From Chara braunii (taxonomy: Eukaryota > Streptophyta > Charophyceae > Charales > Characeae): a DNA stretch of 25,420 nucleotides. The DNA lies in contig BFEA01000070.1 in NCBI GenBank assembly GCA_003427395.1, positions 2,172,886 through 2,198,305 of the forward strand. The letters are read 5' to 3'. The position numbers and the translations under genes were made by a program. The notes beneath the pieces are model-generated. The model was not told the origin of the DNA. It saw only the letters and a program-made list of their open reading frames with translations, and searched no databases. This document shows positions 1-9,531 of this stretch, in pieces; within the stretch, counting starts at the first letter, position 1, and every line of letters begins with the position of its first letter.

Positions 1-690
1 CACCCCTTGCAAAATTGATGACCTGTAAACCGTGACATTAGCACTCATGTCTCCCCCCTCCCTCTACCACCTCCCCCCATGTAACCTCAAAACCCATTAT
101 ATGTTCTACACAACTGAAATAACCACGCCTACCCACACACGCTGCCTTAAATCGGCAATTACGATTAACCTCACCTCTCTCCTACACCCACTGCTCCCAC
201 CGATATAAGAACCCGCCCCTCCCCCCACTCAGAACCTTGCTTTTTAAGCTCATCCCTTTCCAGACTCTCTTGTGGACACCCTGCTCGCTACTTTCCAATC
301 CTGGACCTTCCTTGCTTAGCAACCTTAAGAGCACAGACAATGGCATGAAACGAAATGAAACAAAATTGAAAAAAACTTGTTATGCCTCTATAAACCAACC
401 CTCGCACATCCGTTCCCACACTATCGTATGATTACCCTGCTCCGTTTTCGTAATCTTGGGACTCTCCTTGCTCAACAACTTTTTTTTTAAGACCACACCG
501 ACTATGGCATGAGACGGAAAGAAATATAAACTATACTAAAACCAACCAGTACCCATCATAAAACCATCTACCACTGCTACCCCGCAACCCCTAAACCCTC
601 ACAACCCTGCGCCAACCTAATAAAATAACATGTCATAGCCCGACACGCCACTACACGATGAAAGATGGAAAACCCCTCCGCACAACGCCG
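1..690. other. Intergenic flank with diverged tandem repeat
   Basis: C/A-rich sequence with no coding region I can support. A diverged tandem pair is visible at roughly 277-360 and 433-525. Both copies run through CCCTGCTC, a TCCTTGCT(T/C)A(G/A)CAAC block, an A/T-rich spacer and ATGGCATGA(A/G)ACG, about 157-165 bases apart. The second copy has a poly(T) run. The short ORFs here are not supported by any motif. Confidence 0.5.
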
Positions 691-703
691 ATTTCTGCTG
701 CAG
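691..703. repeat. Left target-site duplication of the Penelope-like element
   Basis: ATTTCTGCTGCAG lies immediately before the left terminal repeat. ATTTCAGCTGCAG lies just after the right terminal repeat at 6851-6863, so 12 of 13 bases match. The length suits a retroelement target-site duplication. Confidence 0.6.
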
Positions 704-705
704 TA

Positions 706-1435
706 AAATGACTCTACTGTTCGAAAAATTATATATATAGGGAAACTGCATAGCATAGCGGGGGACATCTGGCTCCGGTGCCCTTGATGCAGGCCAACGA
801 TTGACCCTGCATTCAGGCCAGGGGGCCTCTACGGGCTCTGATAAAATGAAATGGCATAAATATATGGAAAAAAGCAGAGCATATCGGGAGGGGTAGCTGG
901 TTCCAGTACCTTTTCGCTCTGGCCTATGAGCCTCGATGGACTATGCATTCAGGCTAGGGGGCCTCTACAGGCTCTGAAAGAAGCATGGCGGGAAGATGAA
1001 AAAAGGCGGCATCCAAGTGGCGAACACGGACGAAGTGTGCAGTATGATCTCGAAGACGATATCGTACGCAGGAGATTTCCGTGCGAGAACTGGCAGAACG
1101 CAAGGACGATAACGGACAAAGTGATGACTTCAGCAATGAGATACAGCCGAAGAACGGTGCTTCCAGTATCACATGCGTGAAAAACGTATGTGCCTTCAAT
1201 TGGATTCTGGCGATTTATCTAGTTATTTATTTATTTATTTACGTATTTTTTTCGTTCACTTCAAAGGGAGAGCAATGCCCTGAAGAGTATTTAATCGCGG
1301 AAAGTCGGAATCCGCTACAGCTTGAGCAAATGGAGAAGAAGGGTTGTACGGGTGAAGTGTTGTTGTGCCCGATCTTCTAATGTACTTGATCTGTGATATG
1401 TAAACTCCAACTACATTATTAAATTTTTGAGTTAT
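706..1435 (+). repeat. Left terminal direct repeat (pLTR)
   Basis: Matches 6118-6843 nearly end to end. Over the 255 bases 926-1180 against 6330-6584 I count 14 mismatches by hand (about 94.5% identity). It contains an internal duplication: the block around 769-842 (CTGG(C/T)TCC...GCATTCAGG...GGGCCTCTAC) recurs at about 898-979, offset about 136. An ATTT microsatellite at 1223-1241 has one unit fewer than in the right copy. An ACGATATCGT palindrome lies near 1057-1066. No hammerhead ribozyme core (CTGATGA...GAAA) is visible. Confidence 0.85.
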
Positions 1436-1774
1436 TTCATGGTGAACCAAGCGAACGACTCTGCGGTTGCGCTTAGGCACGCTCGTCTCGGTGCCTTCGA
1501 GATAGACGCGTTCGTCGAGAACACGGAATGATCTCGTTGTGCAGAGAGGTCTTGTAACTATGGGAGGCAAATACGTGTTGCAAAGAAGGATTGCTCTATG
1601 TGGTGCTGTTATAATTAATTAATTGGTATTAATTGCTATTAATTATCGTCAGTATGACGCATTGATTGGCGTATCGATCGGCAAGAGGTTAGTCATTGGT
1701 ACTCTACCGAGTATCCATCGGCTACTACTGCGGATTGATCTATTGGCAAGAAGCCCGCAAGGCGGAGTGACTCA
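1436..1774. other. Element leader between pLTR and ORF1
   Basis: Unique sequence with no coding match. It includes an AT-rich block at about 1611-1645 made of repeated TTAATT / TATTAATT units, which could serve as promoter or simply be low-complexity. Nothing else is recognised. Confidence 0.4.
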
Positions 1775-3191
1775 TTGTTGAACATCAATATACGAGATCG
1801 TCTCTGTGCTGCTGTTTTCGTCAGAGTGAGTGAGTGCGCGCGGCATCCTTCATACCGCATGTACGGACGAGGGAGGGGTCGCGGACGTGGTAGGTGGTCC
1901 AGGTGCAACCGATACTGGATGGAACTCCCGAATGGGATGCAGACTCCGCCAGCAGCAGTGCCAAGTGGCTTCACTGCGCAAACGCCTGCACCGCAGATGC
2001 AAGGTATTGCGCCTGCCATGGGAATAGCACCACAAACGATGGCGTTTCCACAACTTCCACCAACATGATACTATCCTCCGCCGCAGTATGGGTGGCAGCT
2101 GTCTCCACCAAGTTGGAACTACAATCAGCGGCAGCCAAGCGTGAACTCTTTTCCATGATCTGGACAGCGCGCATGGTTTACGAAGGAGCATCTCGATCTT
2201 ATCGAAAAATGGAAGAAGAGGGACATGGCTGAAGATGGCAAGAAGTCGACCGGAGCCGAATCCAGCGGCGCGAGTGCAACACGGGGTGGGAGCACGAAAG
2301 GGAGAGGGAAGGACAACACTGATGATAGCGAGACCAGGATGAAGGCGTGGTTAGCTAGTACATTCGGTGGATAATTGAAGAAGATCGTCGACAAATTGGA
2401 AAACGTAGAAAGGAAGACCAACGCTGCTATCCAAGATCGTGGGAAGAAGAGGATTGATGAAGTCGAAGAGGGGGAGAAGGATGGCGGGAGCAGCGAGAAA
2501 CGGAAACGCGATGTCGCGTCACTAGTCGCTGCGCGATCGAGATCTAAATCCCGATCAAAAAGCGCTAGAGGCGACATTAAAGTTCGACCACTGCGGATTA
2601 ATATTTCGGATGATGATGGCGAAAGAAGGGCAGGGGAGAAGCGGCGTGTTAACACACGAATCGATGAGACGCAGGAGCATCAAGTAAATGCGACGGAAGG
2701 CGCAAAGCTGGATGAAATAAAAGGGATGCTCCTATCGCTATTAGGGAAGACTGAAGCAAGCGGATCGAGTCCCACGAATAGTTGCGGTGGGAATAAGGGT
2801 GGAACCTCCGGCGATATGAAGAAAGAACGTTGTACGGAGGTGGGAGCGAAAGTACAGGACGTGAAGACCGCAAAGGAGAAGGCCTTTATGACACAGGAGG
2901 AAGTAATTGAATACATGAGGTGTCGCCTAGACTACTACATGACATTGAACTATAAGGAGATCAAGGTCATGTGCAAGACGAGAAATGTACTGCGATCGCA
3001 AAGACAAAGGCGTGTGGGAGCTGGTTAAACAGGATACGGACCAGTTCACGAAGTTGGTGAACAACACCGAAGATGAAGAGGAGGACGAGGAAGAGGAAGA
3101 CCCCACAGACGAGGAAGACAAGGAAGACTGCAACAGCGGGGGTGAAGATGAGAATAACGACGAAGAAGCCGGTGATGTGTCGGAAAATTGA
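1775..3191 (+). pseudogene. ORF1 (gag-like) of the Penelope-like element, broken
   Basis: One reading frame runs from 1775 (or the Met at 1859) to about 2985 with only three stops (TGA 2066-2068, TGA 2156-2158, TAA 2372-2374). It then shifts to another frame that ends with TGA at 3189-3191. Predicted order: an RGRGRGRGRW Arg-Gly stretch near the start; a Pro/Gln/Met/Tyr-rich segment; a WFTKEHLDLIEKW helix; a charged stretch with coiled-coil potential (LKKIVDKLENVERKT); a basic SRSKSRSKS nuclear-localisation-like segment; a helical module (YMRCRLDYYMTLNYKEIKVM) joined across the frameshift to KGVWELVKQD, resembling a SAP-type fold; and a Glu/Asp-rich tail. No zinc knuckle is seen. The role, nucleic-acid binding and RNP assembly, is inferred from composition and position. 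The stop overlaps the start of the ORF2 open frame. Confidence 0.65.
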
Positions 3192-3409
3192 TCTTCTCGA
3201 AACGGAGCGTACTACGGTTCCTGAGGCGGTTGAGTAAATTGTGTGGTGACCAAGGCCTAGCAGATAGATCCGTAGCTAGCGAGATCGAAAAACTTTTTCG
3301 CACTACCGTGATCCTCACGTGTGTTAATGGTTATCTAAATTGGGGACGCACGTTCTCAAAATACTCGAATAGCATGTGCTCTGATGACTTGGATAGGATG
3401 AACAACGCA

Positions 3410-3764
3410 AACTCTTGCGTATACGTCCTAATCTCACCATTCTATAAATCCGTGTATATTGGGCAAATGGGTCGCAATTTATATGAAAGGTGGAGGGAAC
3501 AGAAGCATAGCATAAAACAAAATCTGACATGAAAGTGCACAAATGGATCCGAAAGAAAGGTGTGGAAACGTACATTCCAATCCCTTTTGAAAGGGAACAC
3601 AAGCATAGCATAAGACAAAATCTGACAAGAAAGCATAGCATAAGACAAAATCTGACAAGAAAGTGTACAAGTGGATCCGGAAGAAGGGCAAGTGGATGGG
3701 CTCGGATCTATTACAGAGGGAAAAATTACTGATTGAAAGTGAGAATCCAGGCCTAAATATGGTT
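3410..3764 (+). other. GIY-YIG nuclease domain within ORF2
   Basis: Signature pieces in order: CVYVLI at about 3416 (the GIY half), VYIGQ at about 3452 (YIG half), and NLYERWREQKH with the conserved Arg and His. After the internal repeats come KWIRKKG and REKLLIESENPGLN, matching the Glu and terminal P-x-LN of the fold. The domain precedes the RT by about 1.3 kb, which defines the permuted architecture. It is split across three frames. Confidence 0.75.
3503..3685 (+). repeat. 30-bp tandem repeats inside the GIY-YIG domain
   Basis: Unit A (AAGCATAGCATAA(A/G)ACAAAA...) occurs at 3503-3533, 3601-3630 and 3631-3660. Unit B (AAGTG(C/T)ACAA(A/G)TGGATCC) occurs at 3532-3556 and 3661-3685. The order is A-B-spacer-A-A-B, so a ~98-bp duplication is followed by a 30-bp one. 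The two adjacent A copies are identical, suggesting a recent event. Each adds ten codons in frame, but the array as a whole breaks the nuclease fold. Confidence 0.85.
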
Positions 3765-5039
3765 AAAACGAAGAAGAAGAATAATTCGAGACACTCCAGA
3801 CGAAAGAACAAATTCTCAAGCAAAGTGATTGAATGGAAACCTCTACTCTTTACCGTTGAGAATCTGTGTCCCGACTCGACGGTTGATCTGATGAAGATCC
3901 TCAAGGCAGCTAAAGGAACTAGTAGGCCTCTGACAATCCAAAATACTAGCGGCAGTAAATTGTGGAATGGATGGCGTATTGTCGCTTTGGTGTATGGAGA
4001 CAGTAAAATCAGAATAGATGGAACAAGTCGGTTGCTAAGGGATTCGAAAGAGTTAATTGAGCATGGTGGAGAATGGTCTGTGGAATGCTTGATAAAAAAT
4101 AAATCGAATGCCGAGCGAAAAAAGTCTGATTTACTGACTCTGTTGAGAGCACCATGGAAAAGGAAGGACTTGAAGATGAAGGAAAGTAGTAAACTGTTCC
4201 AGATAGTGAAAGGGATAAAATGCATTGATACAAAGAAAGGGCGGCAAATCCTGAGAGGAATAATTGCAAGAGAATTGAAAAGAAGAATTGGCACAAATCC
4301 TAGAATAAGATTAACGGTGAAACTTTCCTATTGCCACTCTCTAGATAAGAAGGAAATAAGGAAGGGATTCTTGGAATGGCTAAGAGAGGAGATTCAGTTA
4401 ACTGACCAGGTCGACCTGCTGCAGAATAAGCTAAGAGTGGTCTGGACTAAAGCCAGATCAGTTACAGATATTCTGCATAATCACAAGCGCTACGCGACAG
4501 AAGATCGTGAATGCGCATGCGGTGATTTCGACTTGCCGAGAACAAACGGGCATGTTCGGGTTCAGCTAAGTGAAATCAGCGAGGTGAATCATTTTTTATA
4601 CAACTCCAGGAACGTCCCATACCTGGGGAGAATGAACGATCTGACTGAGGTGCTCGCTGCCTGTGAACAAGCAGTAGACCCTCTAAGGAGAGTTGGATAC
4701 TGCCAGAATAGGGTCAGGTTGAACCTGTCAAAGATCTCAAGAACTTCTCTGCCCATGGGAAAGGATCTGGTCCTCACTGAATATGTTAAGAGAGTGAAGA
4801 TGGTTTTTGAAGGGCTGGTGATGTCTCAGGTTGACAAAAATCCGGGAGAGACGTTAATAGAATGTCATGTGATATACTGTCAAGGGATAAAAGCCACATT
4901 TAACGGTTGCCCAAGATATGTGAAACGTGATGAAGAAGAGACCGAATTGTTGAAGAAGATGAAGACTGAATATAGAGAAGAAAAACTGTAAAGAGTCGCA
5001 AGATGGAATTAGGACAGATGTATTTAGCATGCATTTATT

Positions 5040-6113
5040 ATGAGCAAGGACAAAGATTTGGATAAGAAACGACCCATTTGCCCGTCATACCTGAGTCCAA
5101 TCAAGTGGGCATCAAGAACGCTGACCAAAGTACTGAACATGCTAATACGAACAACAAGGATGACCAATTTCAACATGACTGCCACAAATAAGCTGAAAGA
5201 AGGACTGAGCGACGTCAACAGGCAAATAAAAATAAATGGGGCTGACAAAGCTGTACTCATGCGAACATATCATATTAAGGAAATGTTCACGCAGATCCCA
5301 CATCAAAGCGTGGAACAGACTGTAGAATGGATACCGGCTGAACAGAAACTGAAAGGACGATGCTGGGCAAGGGTAAAAATGAGGGGAAAGAGTGCACGGA
5401 TGGGAAAATCATATGGGGAAGGAGGATGGAAGTCGGTTCGACTGTGTGACCTACTGAAATTAACTCGTTTTTTGTTAAGAAGTTGTTTCTTCCGCTCACT
5501 GAATGACGTTCTACAAAAAAAAAAAAGGAATCCCCATGGGAGGACACGCGAGCCCTGCACTCGCATGTCTGGTATGCATGAGAAGTGAATATGAATTTAT
5601 GCAGACACTAGGTACGCAAAAGAAATAATGTTCGGGAGACGATTCATTGATGATTTGTTATTAATAACATGGTTTAAAAATAAAACAGATGAAATCGAGA
5701 AAGCAAAATGCAGGCTTGACAGTATCACCGAGTGTTATCACAAGGACCTGGTACTGGAAAGAACTGACTGCGATAGGAATATCGCCGAATTTTTGGAGAC
5801 TAAAGTGATTGTGATCAACGAACCACCTGAAGTATTGTCTGTGCACAAATTCAGGAATGGTGAGAGAATCTGGAACAAAGAAACATCTAAGTACAAAACA
5901 ACTAAGGAATTCAAGTATTTTGGGGCCATGGAACCGAAAGTTGCAACTATCGTCGAAACTATATACTGGATTAAAGACAATACCTCTGAGGAGGTTCTAT
6001 TGCCCATAACACTCATGACCTTTCACAGGGAACTGAGTATCCTGGGTTATCCGAGCAACATGTTTGTGACTGCGGTAAAAAAGGTGGCTGAAAGGGAGCG
6101 AGCGAGGGTCTAG
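5040..6113 (+). other. Penelope-type RT domain of ORF2
   Basis: Motif 1: PKDKD-like SKDKDLDKKRPICPSYLSP at 5040. Motif A: HIKEMFTQIPH at about 5272, where the usual catalytic Asp (DIKxMF) is His. Motif B: GIPMGGHASPALACL at 5527, in frame 1. Motif C: FIDDLLLI at about 5643, the FIDD form of the catalytic YxDD box. Then EFLETKVIVIN and a C-terminal helix set ending at 6113. The A to C order and FIDD box are typical of Penelope-like RTs. The Asp-to-His change and frameshifts show decay. Confidence 0.8.
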
Positions 6114-6117
6114 CCCG

Positions 6118-6843
6118 AAATGGCTCTACTGTTCGCAAAATTATATATATAGGAAAATTGTATAGCATAGCGGGGGATATCTGGCTCCGGTGCCTTTGAT
6201 GCAGGCTAACAATTGATCCTGCATTCAGGCCAGGGGGCCTCTACGGGCTCTAAAATGGCATAAATATATGGAAAAAAGCAGAGCATATCGGGAGGGGTAG
6301 TTGGTTCCAGTACCTTTTCGCTCTGGCCTATGGGCCTCGATGGACTATGCATTCAAGCTAGGGGGCCTCTACAGGCTCTGAAAAAAACATGGCAGGAAGA
6401 TGAAAAAAAACGGCATCCAAGTGGCGAACACGGACGAAGTGTGCAGTATGATCTCGAAGACGATATCGTACGCAGGGGATTTCCGTGCGAGAACTGGCAG
6501 GATGCAAGGACGATAACGGACAAAGTGGTGACTTCAACAATGAGATACAGCCGAAGAACGTTGCTGCCAGTATCACATGCGTGAAAAACGTATGTGCCTT
6601 CAATTGGATTCTGGCGATTTATCTAGTTATTTATTTATTTATTTATTTACGTATTTTTTTCGTTCACTTCAAAGGGAAAGCAATGCCATGAAGAGTATTT
6701 GATCGCGGACAGTCGGAATCCGCTACAGCTTGAGCAGATGGAGAAGAAGGGTTGTACGGGTGAAGTGTTGCTGCGCCCGATCTTCTAATGTAGTTGATCT
6801 GTGATATGTAAACTCCAGCTACATTATTAAATTCTTGAGTTAT
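6118..6843 (+). repeat. Right terminal direct repeat (pLTR)
   Basis: Second copy of 706-1435, starting AAATGGCTCTACTGTTCGC. It lacks the TGATAAAATG insertion near 840-849 of the left copy and has an extra ATTT unit near 6627-6649. The 3' end diverges after GAGTTAT, where the target-site duplication region begins. Confidence 0.85.
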
Positions 6844-6850
6844 CAGGGTT

Positions 6851-6863
6851 ATTTCAGCTGCAG
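6851..6863. repeat. Right target-site duplication
   Basis: ATTTCAGCTGCAG, matching 691-703 at 12 of 13 bases. It marks the right edge of the Penelope-like insertion. Confidence 0.6.
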
Positions 6864-6949
6864 AACAGTAATGAATGAGTAATCCACGCCATCAGTATAC
6901 CCCCACCCCTTAACCAACACCCGCCAACACCCAATATACGTTTCTGCAG

Positions 6950-8220
6950 GTCCCCAACCACAAATTGCGCATCGTGGAAGATGGACGACTTGGATGGCGC
7001 AAAGACAAGGAGCACAACAAGCTCATTATTCAATATCACTATGCCAACAGACTCCTTGAACAAATCAAGTTTAAGCGAGTCTTTGAACACATCCTCACCC
7101 GACACAACCCGGAAGCAGGAACCAACTTAGAAAAAATCACATTTTCCTGGACATACAACGATCATCTAGCAAAGACCTATACAAACCTGTAGCGCTATTC
7201 TGAGATTTTGAACTACGGCAATGGCTGGAAACACATCGACTGTTTCTTCCACCCACCAAGATTCGCACCCTTCACAGCAGCATTGATGCCTGACATATTC
7301 CCAGTCCAAGCGACCACTTCCTCTGGTTGTTATGCTCAACATGCACATCATCAACAAATTAAAATGAAGAACTTTGTAACCTCGTACAAAAAGGACTGAA
7401 TCGCATTTCTCATGTCGCTTGCAAACCAGAGGAAGTGGTCGCTTTAACCTACAGAGTCTGGCAAAACGTCAAAGCAATATTAGAAAAAAATGGCACACCC
7501 CTCACCCATGAGCAAGCATTTACAGCCCATGATGATCTATCGCACATCTTTTCTGAAAACTTGAAGCATGTACAACCATTCAAGGAGCCAACATGAGCAA
7601 ACATGCCATCAGATACAAAATCAGTTTCATAACCAAACATTTCTACATATCTCGGGCAGATAAAGCATCAAACACACCTGTTATTGTATGTATAAACCTA
7701 ATCAGACGCCTTGCACTCCAAAGACTCCCCAACCCTGATATCTCGCCACGTGCTATCTCTGGACACGATCTACTCAACCACCTCGAACTGCAACTGGCCT
7801 CCAGATTCCCAGACATCCCTCTAGGCACTAAAGCACTTTTTTACCTCTTGGCTACCCATAAGAAGTATAAAAACTCCTTCCGCAGACTCACTAATGTTGT
7901 TGATCTCATCTTCACACCCCTCGTAGACCTCTTTGCTGCCATCCTTAAGACTCTAATCTTCATGGTCAAAACCCATTGTGGCATTCTCACAGCGAAAACC
8001 TTTGACGATACCGACATTGAAGTACCATTCTGGTGTCCAATAGATTCGACATCCGACGATGTCTATAATAAACCAGACAAAATCTTCACAATCTACTCTG
8101 CAGACATAACAAGGTGTTACGTAACGATTCCCATCGACAATAGTGATGATGAACTACTGGCAACTATCACTTTTTTCACAAAACTAGCATTCCAACAGAC
8201 TAGAAAACTTCATGGCAAAC

Positions 8221-8222
<2 letters not shown>
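6950..8222 (+). pseudogene. Second Penelope-like RT, 5' part only, broken
   Basis: Coding-like sequence in three frames. Frame 2 runs from about 6950 to 7399 with a TAG at 7190-7192 (HYANRLLEQIKFKRVFEHI, then HPPRFAPFTAALMPD). Frame 1 runs 7369-7593 (VACKPEEVVALTYRVWQNV). Frame 0 runs 7593-8222. The last holds ISRADKASNTPVIVC, an ADK-type motif before RT1; ALFYLLATHKKYKNSFRRL, equivalent to the LPKIHK..P..R box of RT motifs 1-2; and YSADITRCYVTIPID, RT motif A with its catalytic Asp. Motifs B and C are missing because the (GA)n tract starts at HGKQ. The sequence is unlike the RT of the adjacent element, so it is a separate family. The Penelope-like assignment is from motif style, not a search. 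A possible continuation (KWDAGSGLWQVTLPTNRM) lies at about 8606-8660. Confidence 0.55.
7308..7444. repeat. Perfect 21-bp inverted repeat (7308-7328 / 7424-7444)
   Basis: AAGCGACCACTTCCTCTGGTT at 7308-7328 is the exact reverse complement of 7424-7444, with a 95-base spacer. The right arm sits in a continuous RT reading frame. The left arm sits where the frame is lost, so the left arm is probably the acquired copy. Confidence 0.85.
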
Positions 8223-8306
<84 letters not shown>

Positions 8307-8310
8307 AAGA
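8223..8310. repeat. (GA)n microsatellite
   Basis: Near-perfect GA dinucleotide run of about 70 bases, then imperfect GAAAGA variants. It ends the RT pseudogene. Arg-Glu ORFs across it are meaningless. Confidence 0.97.
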
Positions 8311-8319
8311 GTGAGAGTG

Positions 8320-8340
8320 CGCCACGGCGTAGCCGTGGCG
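8320..8340. other. 9-bp perfect hairpin beside the microsatellite
   Basis: CGCCACGGC (8320-8328), loop GTA, GCCGTGGCG (8332-8340). No U-tract follows, so there is no reason to call it a terminator. Confidence 0.7.
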
Positions 8341-9010
8341 GGGTCCACTTGTTATACAAGAAAAAAGAAAAAAAGAACCAGAGCTGGCCTAGCATGGAGT
8401 TCTGGTACAAGGATAAGAGAGGGGAAGGAGGGGGAAAGTGGGCGGGGAAAGAAAGTAGGGACTCACTACGGGGGAGAGGATGAGGAGCACAGTAAAGGTT
8501 CATGTTGACGCATATTAATGACTTTCTTTACATATTTGGTAGAGTAGTCAATCTCCTCAAGTGAGGGCAATCAATGTTGCACTCCCAACCCACATGGCCT
8601 GTGACTTGATGATGTGCAAGTGGGATGCCGGATCTGGTTTATGGCAGGTCACACTCCCCACAAATAGAATGCGGCCATTAGTAAAGGTTAAAAAAAAAAA
8701 AGGCATACGTGATCAATCCATGGGTCTTATCATCTACGCTGATTCTCACCCCCTACCCACCAAGTGTAACAGCCACTTACTTCTATGATGCCNCCCTGCC
8801 NCCCCGCCGCAAGGTCGAGCATAATTTTCTCTCGGTCCCTAGAACGACACTCACCGCTCACCATAATGATGCCTGCACAGGGTGATGCTTCATCGTTCGA
8901 GTCTCTACCCCTAAGAACACCTCCCCCACCCCTCGTAGGTAATCCACAGGGTAGTGCTCCCCCTGACAATCCCCTAATATTCCTGCAAAATCTTTGTCTG
9001 TGTATGTGCA
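8341..9010. other. No supported gene; first single-base Ns
   Basis: Purine-rich to about 8480, then mixed sequence with an A run at about 8690-8701. Ns occur at 8793 and 8801. A short open stretch at 8561-8788 might be a remnant of the upstream RT, but no catalytic motif supports this. Confidence 0.35.
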
Positions 9011-9062
9011 CTGCACTAGGCTGAGGACCGGTATGTGGGTGTCATTTTAACACCAACTGAAC

Positions 9063-9140
9063 ATGCTGAGTAGAGAATGAGGGGCAGTTGGAATCGAACC
9101 CATGACTTCTCAACATTCTACGAGTCGAAAGCTAGTAAAA
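9063..9140 (-). repeat. tRNA-like SINE head (3' half), minus strand
   Basis: On the minus strand GGTTCGATTCC (9100-9090) is a perfect Pol III B box, followed by CAACTGCCCC like a tRNA acceptor end. An anticodon-arm-like region precedes it. The expected A box is degenerate (TAGCTTTCGAC). No cloverleaf acceptor pairing is found, so it is a SINE relic or tRNA fragment rather than a tRNA gene. The SINE body would extend toward lower coordinates to about 8990. Confidence 0.4.
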
Positions 9141-9219
9141 GGGAAGACAGAAAAGAATGTGCCGGTTCCTTTTCTTTTTCTTTTAGGGAAAAAAATTGAC
9201 TGGATCTCGCCGATATCAC

Positions 9220-9531
9220 CTATAGGCTGTAGCGCTTTGAGATGTTGTTTAGTCGTTTGTCCCCAGTACGAAGGTGATCTGCCCCCATGTAGTATTTCAC
9301 CACTTCGACTAAGGTCGTGCTGGTTTTGACCAACAGCAGGCAGAGGGCCAAAGGCCAGTGTGCATTCGCGTGCTTCCCCAAGTGCACAAGGCCGAAGGGC
9401 TGCAGAGTATGCTTCCCCGAAAACGACCACTCTTCGAGCCGCTTCATCTCGTATAAGCACCAGGGGGCTTGCATCACAGTGTGACGCCCAACCTCACGCC
9501 CAGCGCGACTTCCTGTTTCGGAGTGTTAGTG
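9220..9531 (-). pseudogene. Unrecognised coding-like fragment, minus strand
   Basis: About 100 codons are open on the minus strand from an upstream TAA to a TAG at 9220-9222; the first ATG gives about 84 residues. The protein looks natural (EMKRLEEWSFSGKHTLQPFG, then TTLVEVVKYYMGADHLRTGD). It has balanced amino acids, aromatic residues and no low complexity, unlike overlapping frames. I do not recognise the family, see no start signal, and see no continuation on either side. It could be an exon or a retroelement gag fragment. Confidence 0.35.

Larger units (their letters stand above)
3188..6113 (+). pseudogene. ORF2: GIY-YIG endonuclease + linker + Penelope-type reverse transcriptase, broken
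   Basis: About 970 codons over several frames. Frame 2 (3188-3532) holds the GIY-YIG start. Frame 1 (3529-about 3650) and frame 0 (from 3663) hold the rest of that domain, disrupted by tandem duplication. Frame 0 then runs to 4991, with three stops within 40 bases (4989-4991, 5010-5012, 5025-5027), and reopens at 5040 into the RT. The linker includes a CACG cysteine pair near 4516 and LPRTNGHV, followed by VDKNPGETL near 4831 leading into the RT. A 12-A run (5515-5526) precedes RT motif B, which is read in a different frame from its neighbours. The protein ends AVKKVAERE just before the right pLTR. The family nicks DNA with GIY-YIG and reverse transcribes from the nick. This copy is inactive. 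Confidence 0.8.
704..6850 (+). mobile_element. Penelope-like retroelement, permuted (Chlamys-type) domain order, degenerate
   Basis: A 6.1-kb element bounded by direct repeats and a short target-site duplication. Inside, on the plus strand, are a gag-like ORF1 and an ORF2 with an N-terminal GIY-YIG nuclease followed by a linker and a Penelope-type RT ending four bases before the right repeat. Canonical Penelope-like elements have GIY-YIG after the RT; the Chlamys/Naiad class, known from green algae and some animals, has it before. LTR-like direct repeats are a known Penelope-like feature. All coding regions carry stops and frameshifts, so this copy cannot be autonomous. What is seen: the direct repeats, the domain order, the FIDD and YIG motifs. 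What is inferred: assignment to the Chlamys class. Confidence 0.85.

Noticed and set aside
926-1180. 84-codon ORF conserved in both terminal repeats (also 6330-6584)
   Set aside because: The 14 nucleotide differences give about 10 amino-acid changes, so there is no sign of protein-level constraint; the conservation is that of the repeat.
706-1435. Hammerhead ribozyme in the pLTR, as known in some Penelope-like elements
   Set aside because: No CTGATGA...GAAA core was found on either strand; CTGATAA near 837 is present only in the left copy and lacks the partner motifs.
3479-4294. 271-codon minus-strand ORF
   Set aside because: Antisense to the ORF2 GIY-YIG/linker region, which has recognisable motifs on the plus strand.
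8212-8508. Arg-Glu or Ser-Leu repeat proteins
   Set aside because: Translations of the GA microsatellite in every frame.
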